Made by a program: the position numbers and the translations under genes
NCBI GenBank assembly: GCA_015655565.1
Contig: JAATEU010000080.1
Coordinates: forward strand, 1 to 6,838
From: Clostridiales bacterium
Lineage (GTDB): Bacteria > Bacillota > Clostridia > Lachnospirales > Lachnospiraceae
Length of the DNA: 6,838 nucleotides
Reading direction: 5' to 3'
Part shown: positions 1-5,237 of the stretch, in pieces
Numbering within the stretch: the first letter of the stretch is position 1
Layout: each line of letters opens with the position of its first letter
The notes under the pieces: generated by a model
Seen by the model: only the letters and a program-made list of their open reading frames with translations
Told to the model about the DNA's origin: nothing
Database searches by the model: none

Positions 1-421
1 ATAATATATCAAAGGTTTCGTCCAACTGCTTAACCAGCCGCCCGGTAACAGTAAAATTCTCCTGCTCTTTCAAAAGGAAGTATTCAATATGGCTTCCTGC
101 TCCCTTTAAAGCCTTTTCATATTCAGAAAAGGCAGGGGCCGTGACCAGGGCTTTCTTCGGCTTTAAAGCGTAGCATAAGCGGAAAATCAAATCCGAAGCG
201 CCATTTCCGCAGATAATATTATCCCTGTTAACCTTCTCATATTCAGCTATGGCAGCTGATAATCCGCTGCAGCTGTTATCCGGATATAATATAAAATGAT
301 CCACCTGTGTAATAAGGGCCTTCCTCACGCCTTGGGGTAAGCCAAGGGGATTGGTATTAACGGAAAAGTCCAGAATTACCTTTTTATCATAGATTTCCCC
401 ACCGTGACGATATAAATCCAT
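1..421 (-). CDS. cobD: Threonine-phosphate decarboxylase CobD, N-terminal part (runs off left edge)
   Basis: CobD is a PLP-dependent enzyme of the histidinol-phosphate aminotransferase fold that decarboxylates L-threonine-O-3-phosphate to (R)-1-amino-2-propanol phosphate, the linker of the nucleotide loop. The window shows the first 140 codons, beginning MDLYRHGGEIYDKK and LDFSVNTNPLGLP (residues 17-29), typical of CobD N-termini. CGNGASDLI (71-79) matches the segment that helps bind the PLP phosphate, followed by KPKKALVTAPAFSEYE (87-102). Members are usually about 360 residues, so the PLP lysine and the C-terminal domain lie beyond the edge. The ATG at 421 has an excellent GGAGG (427-431) five bases upstream. 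Only 46 bases separate it from cbiB, whose product uses its product, so it is probably the next gene of the same transcript. The alternative, a histidinol-phosphate aminotransferase (HisC), is disfavoured by the RHGG start and the operon context. Confidence 0.93.
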   Translation of the reverse strand, partial: MDLYRHGGEIYDKKVILDFSVNTNPLGLPQGVRKALITQVDHFILYPDNSCSGLSAAIAEYEKVNRDNIICGNGASDLIFRLCYALKPKKALVTAPAFSEYEKALKGAGSHIEYFLLKEQENFTVTGRLVKQLDETFDIL

Positions 422-467
422 TGCTTCCTCCAATCTGCGGATTCCGTGTGCAAAATATAATCGTGAT

Positions 468-1445
468 TTATTTTAAGACTATGGCTGCCACGAAGAGCCT
501 TATTAAGGTTAAAAGTATGACAGCAATAAAGGATGCGGCATATAAAAGCTTATTTGCCCTTTTGATATCTTCTGTTTCTATGTTTCTGACATTATCCCCT
601 ATAGTCGGCTTTTTGTACAGCTTACCAAAATAATAAGCATCCCCGGCAAGCTGAATATGCATTGCCCCGGCACAAACAGCTTCTGTCTGAGCAGAATTCG
701 GGCTGGCATGCTTACGTTTATCCCTTCGGTAAATCCGGATTGCGGAATTAAAATCCAGGCCTGCAAAAGGACAGGCCATTATCATTAACACTGCAGATAT
801 CCGGGCCGGCAGATAATTTACCGCATCATCTAATTTTGCCGCAAATCTCCCTAAATACAAATAGGCATCGTTTTTATAGCCTATCATGGAATCCATTGTA
901 TTAACTGCTTTATAGAAAAAACCTAAGACCGGCCCCCCTATTGCCAGATAAATCATAGGTGCAACTACGCCGTCCGAGGTATTTTCGGCAACTGTTTCAA
1001 CCGCTGCCTTAGTAACACCCGTTTCATTCAGAATCCTGGTATCCCTTCCGACTATCATGGATACCTGGTATCTGGCTTCATTCAGATCACCTTTTTTCAG
1101 GGAATGATATACCCGCATACTTTCTACCTTTAAGCACTTTGTTGCCAGGATCTGATAGCACATAAAACTTTCCGCAATAAATCCAAGCCAGGGAACATAT
1201 CGGTACAACAGGTATAACAGAAAAAAGGGAATAAGGGTACATACGGTAAGAACTGCAAATACCAGGATTGCTCCACCCATAATTAAGCCTTTGGGATTAT
1301 TGGGAAAATGCATCCTTACCAGTTTTTCTGTTTTGCCAATCAAGGTACCCATGAACCGTACAGGGTGAGGCAGCCAATAGGGATCACCTAATATCAGGTC
1401 TAAAATATAACCAATTATAAAAGCAGCAATAGAATAATACATCAT
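468..1445 (-). CDS. cbiB: Adenosylcobinamide-phosphate synthase CbiB, integral membrane
   Basis: CbiB (CobD in the aerobic-pathway nomenclature) condenses adenosylcobyric acid with aminopropanol phosphate in the membrane to give adenosylcobinamide phosphate. The 325-residue product is family length. Visible hallmarks are DLILGDPYWLPHPVRFMG (16-33), the conserved core ETGVTKAAVETVAENTSDG (141-159) with APMIYLAIGGP (162-172), NTMDSMIGYKND (182-193), LDDAVNYLPAR (205-215) and SPNSAQTEAVCAGAM (248-262). Hydrophobic membrane segments lie near residues 5-19, 55-81, 160-178, 215-229 and 302-324. The ATG at 1445 overlaps the cobC stop as ATGA and has AGGAG seven bases upstream; the next codon is also ATG, so a start one codon later is possible. 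The gene sits directly before cobD, which supplies its substrate. Confidence 0.96.
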   Translation of the reverse strand: MMYYSIAAFIIGYILDLILGDPYWLPHPVRFMGTLIGKTEKLVRMHFPNNPKGLIMGGAILVFAVLTVCTLIPFFLLYLLYRYVPWLGFIAESFMCYQILATKCLKVESMRVYHSLKKGDLNEARYQVSMIVGRDTRILNETGVTKAAVETVAENTSDGVVAPMIYLAIGGPVLGFFYKAVNTMDSMIGYKNDAYLYLGRFAAKLDDAVNYLPARISAVLMIMACPFAGLDFNSAIRIYRRDKRKHASPNSAQTEAVCAGAMHIQLAGDAYYFGKLYKKPTIGDNVRNIETEDIKRANKLLYAASFIAVILLTLIRLFVAAIVLK

Positions 1446-2044
1446 ATCTGTTCTCCTATACTTTCTAATTTTCCCAGTACCTTTAAGCTTCTTTTATCCG
1501 CTGCAGGTTCACACAGATAACCTTCTCCGTTTTTTAGCTGCCAGTCATAAAAACTTTTCCCGGGCACTCCATATTTTTCTAAAATTGCCATGATTGTACC
1601 ACCGTGGACAATCAGTGCGATATCCATATTATTGCAATGGTTTATGTTTATGATTTCTTCATAAGCTTCCTGACAGCGTTTCCGAAAGTTTTCCTGATTC
1701 TCACCGGAAGGAAATTCCAGGGCACCGTTACTGTCAATCCATTTTTTATATTTCTCATTATCTGATAATTCCAGATAATTTTTACTTTCAAATTCCCCAA
1801 AATCACACTCCCGCAGCTTTTTGCAAAGAATGTATTCTTTATCCGGATAGATGAGTTCCGCTGTTTGTATGCACCGCATTAACGGACTTACATATATAAC
1901 ACCTGCATCCGGATATTGATGCGCTTTCACAGAATCCTTTATCCGGTTTATGCCTTCCTCACATAAAGGTTCATCCGTTGACCCGATATACCGCTTTTCC
2001 AAATTCCCTTTTGTCTGTCCGTGCCTTATGAATATAATCCTCAT
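1442..2044 (-). CDS. cobC: Alpha-ribazole phosphatase CobC (histidine phosphatase superfamily)
   Basis: CobC removes the 5' phosphate from alpha-ribazole phosphate (or from adenosylcobalamin phosphate) during nucleotide-loop assembly; it is a cytoplasmic branch-1 histidine phosphatase. The 200-residue protein starts MRIIFIRHGQTKGN, with phospho-acceptor His8 inside RHG (7-9). Other catalytic-site candidates are Arg57 in SPLMRCIQTAE, Glu79 in LRECDFGEFE and His147 in IVHGGT. The frame stays open upstream to 2116, but the start at 2044 is preferred because it places RHG at the family's usual position and overlaps the upstream stop as ATGA, with GGGGAT about ten bases upstream. RHG phosphatases are hard to tell apart by sequence (phosphoglycerate mutase-like relatives), but length and location among cob genes support CobC. 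It may also act on other phosphate esters. Confidence 0.9.
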   Translation of the reverse strand: MRIIFIRHGQTKGNLEKRYIGSTDEPLCEEGINRIKDSVKAHQYPDAGVIYVSPLMRCIQTAELIYPDKEYILCKKLRECDFGEFESKNYLELSDNEKYKKWIDSNGALEFPSGENQENFRKRCQEAYEEIININHCNNMDIALIVHGGTIMAILEKYGVPGKSFYDWQLKNGEGYLCEPAADKRSLKVLGKLESIGEQI

Positions 2045-2595
2045 TTTATTTTCATCCCCAGTCCGCATATGATTTTTTCTACACTCGTAGAATGCGCTGC
2101 CAGTCTGCATAAACACCGTCCTACGGTTTCCCGGTAAATCCTATCCGCCTTATCCATGGGAACAATTCCATATCCAACCTCATTACAGATAATTATTGCC
2201 GAAGGATTTTGGACAATCAGTTTTTCTGTAAACTCTTCTGCTAATTTAGCAGATCCAATGGCGTATCCCGGATCTATGTCCGGCAGGCTTGAATCCGGCA
2301 CATGACTTAAATCCGGTCTATGGCTTGAATCAGATACGCGGCTTAAATCCTGCCCATGGTTTAAATCCAGTCCGTAACTTAAATCCGGTCGTGGAAAATA
2401 CGGAGTATTTTTCAGGTTATCCGTTAAAAGCCGCTTTAAAAAAACATGAAAATGATTGATTATCTGTTTTGATAATATTTCTTCCCTGGAACAATCAGCC
2501 CCGTCACAAATAAGGTTACTGTCTTTTGAAATCTTTTTTTTATTACATACAAATTCAAGTTTTCCCTGGCTCATACCTCCGATGTATAATTCCAT
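2041..2595 (-). CDS. Divergent CobU-family protein with tandem-repeat insertion
   Basis: This 184-residue protein belongs to the adenosylcobinamide kinase / guanylyltransferase (CobU) family by its C-terminal part: IIICNEVGYGIVP (134-146), YRETVGRCLCRLAA (154-167) and a CGLGMKIK end (177-184) closely follow the canonical CobU C-terminus. The N-terminus has a degenerate nucleotide loop, GGMSQGKLE (6-14), in which the Ser/Thr after the lysine is Leu. It then runs through CDGADCSREEI to INHFHVFLKRLL, with no obvious counterpart of the guanylylated-histidine segment of CobU. Residues about 60-115 appear to be an insertion: LKNTPYF (61-67), encoded by a palindrome, then six hexapeptide repeats (69-104) of consensus RPDLSH. 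Without it the protein would be about 130 residues. The ATG at 2595 has a very strong GGGGAGG site; the stop overlaps cobC as ATGA. A full CobU lies two genes upstream, so the specific role here is unknown; nucleotide or corrinoid binding, or a partner of CobU, are inferences. Confidence 0.85.
   Translation of the reverse strand: MELYIGGMSQGKLEFVCNKKKISKDSNLICDGADCSREEILSKQIINHFHVFLKRLLTDNLKNTPYFPRPDLSYGLDLNHGQDLSRVSDSSHRPDLSHVPDSSLPDIDPGYAIGSAKLAEEFTEKLIVQNPSAIIICNEVGYGIVPMDKADRIYRETVGRCLCRLAAHSTSVEKIICGLGMKIK
2286..2393 (-). repeat. Six tandem 18-bp repeats inside the cobU-like gene
   Basis: Six adjacent units of exactly 18 bases (starts 2286, 2304, 2322, 2340, 2358, 2376) share the plus-strand consensus GGCTTAAATCCGGYCCAT, with a few differences per unit; the CTTRAATC core is kept in five of six (unit 5 has TTTAAATC). 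Because 18 is a multiple of three, the coding frame is kept. The protein reads RPDLSY, GLDLNH, GQDLSR, VSDSSH, RPDLSH, VPDSSL, so every unit keeps an aspartate at position 3 and, except for one Asn, a serine at position 5. The array directly abuts the palindrome at 2394-2413. The short polar repeat most likely forms a disordered or extended loop on the protein surface. Confidence 0.93.
2394..2413. repeat. Short palindrome (copy 2) inside the cobU-like gene
   Basis: GAAAATAC and GTATTTTTC face each other across a three-base loop (GGA on the plus strand), giving a seven-base-pair stem that can be extended with one bulge. The minus-strand core TGAAAAATAC followed by a 3-base loop and GTATTTT matches the perfect hairpin at 2724-2752, with the same C-G closing pair and loop length. 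It is translated in the host gene as LKNTPYF. It sits next to the 18-bp tandem array, at the start of the apparent insertion. Confidence 0.7.
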
Positions 2596-2746
2596 TCCTT
2601 CCTCCCCTTCCGCCTTTCATTAAGTGTAATTTTCATTGTTCCGGTTCCCAAGCATATCTGAAGCAGTTTTCGGATACTGCCATACATAAGACATTTGTTT
2701 TTTGAATGTTGCTGCAAATCAGGGTTTGAAAAATACTTTGTATTTT
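2596..2746 (-). other. 151-base intergenic gap between cobS and the cobU-like gene
   Basis: This is the only sizeable non-coding stretch in an otherwise overlapping operon. It contains part of the hairpin 2724-2752 at the cobS end and a strong ribosome binding site at the other end. I see no convincing -35/-10 pair, no cobalamin-riboswitch box and no tRNA. A 24-codon minus-strand frame (2620-2694, starting MSYVWQYPKTASDM) is open but lacks a ribosome binding site, so I do not call it a gene. Its origin could be insertion of the palindromic element or decay of a former coupling junction. Confidence 0.6.
2601..2607 (-). promoter_or_regulatory. Strong ribosome binding site of the cobU-like gene
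   Basis: On the minus strand GGGGAGG lies five bases before the ATG at 2595. It is among the strongest Shine-Dalgarno matches in the window and fits a gene that cannot rely on translational coupling because of the 151-base gap upstream. Confidence 0.8.
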
Positions 2747-2752
2747 TCAAAC
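2724..2752. repeat. Perfect 13-bp palindrome / hairpin over the cobS stop codon (copy 1)
   Basis: The arm GTTTGAAAAATAC (2724-2736) is followed by loop TTT (2737-2739) and the exact reverse complement of the arm (2740-2752). The cobS TGA (2749-2747) lies within the stem, so the transcript would fold right at the end of cobS. No T-tract follows on the minus strand (CCCTGATTTGC comes next), so it is not a standard intrinsic terminator. It could slow 3'-end decay, weakly attenuate, or simply be a copy of a small dispersed palindromic repeat; the related copy at 2394-2413 favours the last. Confidence 0.85.
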
Positions 2753-3502
2753 TATTACAGCTGCGGCAACTGTCATGACAAGCTCACATACCTGCAAAAA
2801 GAAACCGGCCAGGTCTCCCGTTATACCTCCAAACTGCCTGTAAGAAACCCACCTGTAATACCAGAATACAAGTGCTGCTGCCAAAAGAAGTGCAATGCCC
2901 CCTGTAACATGAACGAAAAGCATGGCGCTGCCGCACAGCAGGATAATAACAGACAGCGCAATTCCGGTAATTTTCCTATGTGCGGTGGAAGAGAAGGCAT
3001 ATAAAAGTCCTTCCTTTTTAGCGGAACGAAACAGCACTAAAGACAATCCGCTTAACGCCCTTGACAAAACAAAACCAAGGCTTATAAGCATATAAACTTT
3101 CATGTCCTGAAGTTCTGTCAGGGCCCCAAAATATAGGATAAAATAGATACCGCAGCCTATTATGGCAAAAGCACCCGTATGGGGATCCTTTAGAATTTGT
3201 AATTTCTTTTCCTTTGTCTGATAGGAACTTAAAGCATCCAGCGTATCAATAAATCCATCCAAATGAATCCCGCCGGATATAAAAACAGGTATAGTTAAGG
3301 CTATGGCCGCCTTCATAAAAATTCCCAGACCAAGGGTATGGGAAAGCCGCCACCATCCGCACAGAAGCAGACCGATTACCGCTCCTACAAAAGGAAAAAA
3401 TATTAAAGAATATTTCATGTTTTCATCCTTCCACTCTATCCGCGGCATTGGTATTTTAGAATACATGGAAAAGGAAATTATCATGGATTTTAGGAATGTC
3501 AT
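2747..3502 (-). CDS. cobS: Adenosylcobinamide-GDP ribazoletransferase CobS (cobalamin synthase), membrane
   Basis: CobS joins adenosylcobinamide-GDP to alpha-ribazole (or its phosphate), giving adenosylcobalamin (phosphate), at the inner face of the membrane. The 251-residue protein is family length and strongly hydrophobic, with likely membrane segments near residues 32-50, 62-77, 111-129, 136-158, 179-197, 202-216 and 233-251. Family motifs are visible: YSKIPMP near the N-terminus (14-20), the acidic GGIHLDGFIDTLDAL (77-91) that binds the metal-substrate complex, KDPHTGAFAIIG (105-116) and FGGITGDLAGF (224-234). The frame is open to 3541, but the ATG at 3502 is preferred: it overlaps the cobU stop as ATGA and gives the usual start just before the SFSMYSKIPMP segment. 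AAAGG lies about ten bases upstream, a modest site consistent with coupling. The stop codon is embedded in the hairpin 2724-2752. Confidence 0.95.
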   Translation of the reverse strand: MTFLKSMIISFSMYSKIPMPRIEWKDENMKYSLIFFPFVGAVIGLLLCGWWRLSHTLGLGIFMKAAIALTIPVFISGGIHLDGFIDTLDALSSYQTKEKKLQILKDPHTGAFAIIGCGIYFILYFGALTELQDMKVYMLISLGFVLSRALSGLSLVLFRSAKKEGLLYAFSSTAHRKITGIALSVIILLCGSAMLFVHVTGGIALLLAAALVFWYYRWVSYRQFGGITGDLAGFFLQVCELVMTVAAAVIV

Positions 3503-4113
3503 ATAACACCCAAACCTTTCTGACACACCGGTATCCCGCACACCACTTCATATACACAGGCTGCCAGGCTGCCAATCCTGCAGTTTATTTCACCTAAACG
3601 ATTTATATAATTTGTGGTTTCTTCGTAAGGAGAACCATTATCGGAAAACACTTCGTTGGATACAATAATTACATATTCACATACCGTATCCAAATGAGTT
3701 ATGCCCTCCATAATTTCATCGCAGACCGAAGCCTTCCCGTCTTTATGCAGTATCCCAATATCACTGTACATCTCATTGGCTAACAGATTGGACATGCATT
3801 CCAATAAAACGGTCGGCCTGTTTTCCGCCTTAGGGTCCATCTGCCCGCTTTGGCAGACATCCAAATCAGTACGGTGTAAAATATGCTTTTTATTTTTCAC
3901 ACCGAGTTCCTTTATTCCGGTATAACATTCAATGGTATGAAATCCTTTATCTTTACGAAGCTCCCGGTGTCTGGCAATTCTATGGATACTTTCCTCGTCC
4001 TGGGGCATCATGGCAGCTATATATATTAAATTATTTCTGTGCAGCTTCACCGCAAGATTTTCCGCATATTCTGACTTTCCGCTTCCACTGCCGCCGGTCA
4101 CTAATATAATCAT
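3499..4113 (-). CDS. cobU: Adenosylcobinamide kinase / adenosylcobinamide-phosphate guanylyltransferase CobU
   Basis: CobU phosphorylates adenosylcobinamide and transfers GMP to adenosylcobinamide phosphate, giving the GDP-activated substrate of CobS. The 204-residue protein has the P-loop GGSGSGKSEYAE (7-18) and RIARHRELRKDKGFHTIE (45-62), where His49 is the best candidate for the guanylylated histidine. VLLECMSNLLANEM (102-115) is the central strand and helix. In the usual NEVG-x-GIVP position it has SNEVFSDNGSPYEETTNYINRLG (152-174), and it ends VVCGIPVCQKG. I recall that NEVFxDG-type CobU proteins are common in Clostridia, so this is likely a lineage variant and not damage. Residues about 73-100 look like extra sequence and include a degenerate palindrome. 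The ATG at 4113 overlaps the cobT stop as ATGA with AGGAG upstream. A second, shorter CobU-family gene follows after cobS. Confidence 0.92.
   Translation of the reverse strand: MIILVTGGSGSGKSEYAENLAVKLHRNNLIYIAAMMPQDEESIHRIARHRELRKDKGFHTIECYTGIKELGVKNKKHILHRTDLDVCQSGQMDPKAENRPTVLLECMSNLLANEMYSDIGILHKDGKASVCDEIMEGITHLDTVCEYVIIVSNEVFSDNGSPYEETTNYINRLGEINCRIGSLAACVYEVVCGIPVCQKGLGVI
3872..3904. repeat. Degenerate palindrome (probable copy 3) inside cobU
   Basis: CGGTGT/ACACCG and AAAATA/TATTTT form two six-base-pair stem blocks separated by a two-base bulge (TC at 3897-3898), around a seven-base loop (3884-3890). On the minus strand it reads TGAAAAATA, loop, TATTTT, as in the palindromes at 2394-2413 and 2724-2752. 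The encoded peptide VKNKKHILHRTDLD resembles LKNTPYFPRPDLS of the cobU-like gene in the same reading frame. The stem is visible directly; common ancestry with the other two is an inference. Confidence 0.45.
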
Positions 4114-5237
4114 AATAAACTCCTGTCCCCAGGCCCCAGGCTTTCCTGGAACTCAAATGCTTCCGCCTGGTTTGTTTCAAACCTTTCATATGCTTTAACG
4201 TGGATATCTTCAAAGGTTGAATTATAGTCATATACCTTTAACACCATATCCAGCAGGGGAAACAGCAGAGCGGTTCCCGTTCCTTCTCCCAGAGCCAGAT
4301 TACCATGGATAACCGGAGAAAGTCCTAATTCTTCCATAATTCTTATACTGACGGGTTCTTTACTCATATGGGAGGGTATCATATAATTTACAGCCGCCTG
4401 ACATATTCTGGCTGCGATTAACGCAGCTACGGAGGATATTACCCCGTCGATAACAATTGGAATACCATAAAATGCCCCGCCTAAAAAAAGACCTGTCAGC
4501 CCTGCAATATCACAGCCTCCTAATTTAGCCAGTACCTCCACCGGTTCAGCAGGATCAGGCCGGTTGATGCGGATTGCTTCCTGAATGACCTGAATTTTAC
4601 GTAATAATCCCTCCTCAGATAATCCGGCTCCCTTTCCTGTCACTTCTTTTGCCGGAAGATTTAATAAAACACTTGCAGCTGCGCTGCTGGTAGTGGTATT
4701 TCCAATACCCATCTCACCGGTCCCGACAATTTTATAGCCCTCAGCTTTTAAAGTCTTTATCAGTTCAATTCCGGTATCAATTCCTTTAAGGGCCTGTTCC
4801 CTGGTCATGGCAGGCTCTTTTGCTATATTGCCTGTTCCATAGCCAAGCTTCCTTACTAATACGCCGTCGTTATGCAAGTCTCTTTCAATCCCCATATCCA
4901 CCGGTATTACCTTTGCTCCTGCAGCCATAGCCATCCGGTTGATACTGGCGATACCTTTTGCAAAATTTTCTGTTACGATAGCAGTAACACTGCTGTCCGT
5001 CTGGGTTACCTTCTCCTTTACCACACCATTATCACTGCACATAATCACTACAGCCTTTTTACCGATATCTACCTGTTCACTTCCCTGAATTCCGGCAATT
5101 TTAATTATCATATCCTCAAACAGGCCTAAGCTTTCAATAGGTTTTGCAAGACTATCCCACCGCCTTTTACAGGCAGCCATGGCTGACCGGTCTATATTGT
5201 TTTTATATTGATATTTCTTTTTAAATTCCGGGTTCAT
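4110..5237 (-). CDS. cobT: Nicotinate-nucleotide--dimethylbenzimidazole phosphoribosyltransferase CobT
   Basis: CobT transfers phosphoribose from nicotinate mononucleotide to the lower-ligand base (5,6-dimethylbenzimidazole or a related base), forming alpha-ribazole phosphate and nicotinate. The 375-residue protein shows RWDSLAKPIESLGLFE (26-41), VVIMCSDNGVVKEKVTQT (63-80), VGTGEMGIGNTTTSSA (171-186) and HGNLALGEGTGTALLFPLLD (311-330). Glu175 and Glu318 match the two glutamates important in the Salmonella enzyme (E174, E317). The protein is about 20-25 residues longer than the family's usual ~350; the extra lies at the C-terminus (FETNQAEAFEFQESL onward) and has no recognised motif. The ATG at 5237 overlaps the cbiA stop as ATGA, with AAAGGA about ten bases upstream. 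Lower-base specificity cannot be read from the sequence, since many anaerobes activate bases other than dimethylbenzimidazole. Confidence 0.96.
   Translation of the reverse strand: MNPEFKKKYQYKNNIDRSAMAACKRRWDSLAKPIESLGLFEDMIIKIAGIQGSEQVDIGKKAVVIMCSDNGVVKEKVTQTDSSVTAIVTENFAKGIASINRMAMAAGAKVIPVDMGIERDLHNDGVLVRKLGYGTGNIAKEPAMTREQALKGIDTGIELIKTLKAEGYKIVGTGEMGIGNTTTSSAAASVLLNLPAKEVTGKGAGLSEEGLLRKIQVIQEAIRINRPDPAEPVEVLAKLGGCDIAGLTGLFLGGAFYGIPIVIDGVISSVAALIAARICQAAVNYMIPSHMSKEPVSIRIMEELGLSPVIHGNLALGEGTGTALLFPLLDMVLKVYDYNSTFEDIHVKAYERFETNQAEAFEFQESLGPGDRSLL

Noticed and set aside
421..633. Plus-strand open frame of 70 codons over the cbiB end
   Set aside because: Antisense shadow of the cbiB C-terminal membrane segment; no independent evidence of coding.
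2045..2116. 24-codon N-terminal extension of cobC
   Set aside because: It overlaps the conserved C-terminus of the cobU-like gene and would push the RHG motif 24 residues from the N-terminus; the ATGA start at 2044 is better.
2620..2694. 24-codon minus-strand frame (MSYVWQYPKTASDM...) in the cobS/cobU-like gap
   Set aside because: No Shine-Dalgarno before its ATG (only A-rich sequence), no recognisable family, and a 24-codon frame is expected by chance. It could be revisited if relatives conserve it.
2596..2746. Possible cobalamin riboswitch or promoter in the gap
   Set aside because: No B12-box-like conserved segment and no convincing -35/-10 pair with 16-18 base spacing could be seen; a riboswitch, if present, would be upstream of the operon, beyond the right edge.
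2724..2752. Hairpin as a canonical intrinsic terminator
   Set aside because: The stem is AT-rich and not followed by a T-tract on either strand (CCCTGATTTGC on minus, TATTACAGC on plus), so it is listed as a repeat/hairpin instead.
2702..3004. Plus-strand open frame of 100 codons with many cysteines (CGNC, CCCQKKC), looking like a zinc-binding protein
   Set aside because: It lies antisense to the well-conserved C-terminal part of cobS and begins in the palindrome; the cysteines come from the antisense reading of Ala/Leu-rich membrane segments. No ribosome binding site was seen.
3398..3415. AAATATT / AATATTT inverted repeat within cobS
   Set aside because: It encodes the conserved-type KYSLIFFPF membrane segment, lacks the TGAAAAATA core and its loop differs; a stem of this size in AT-rich sequence is expected by chance.
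3503..3541. 13-codon N-terminal extension of cobS (MRDTGVSERFGCY)
   Set aside because: It overlaps the conserved end of cobU, and the ATGA junction at 3502 gives the normal family start.
4031..4231. Minus-strand 66-codon frame across the cobT/cobU junction
   Set aside because: It reads the cobT end and cobU start, including the P-loop region, in a wrong frame; both real genes have clear motifs there.
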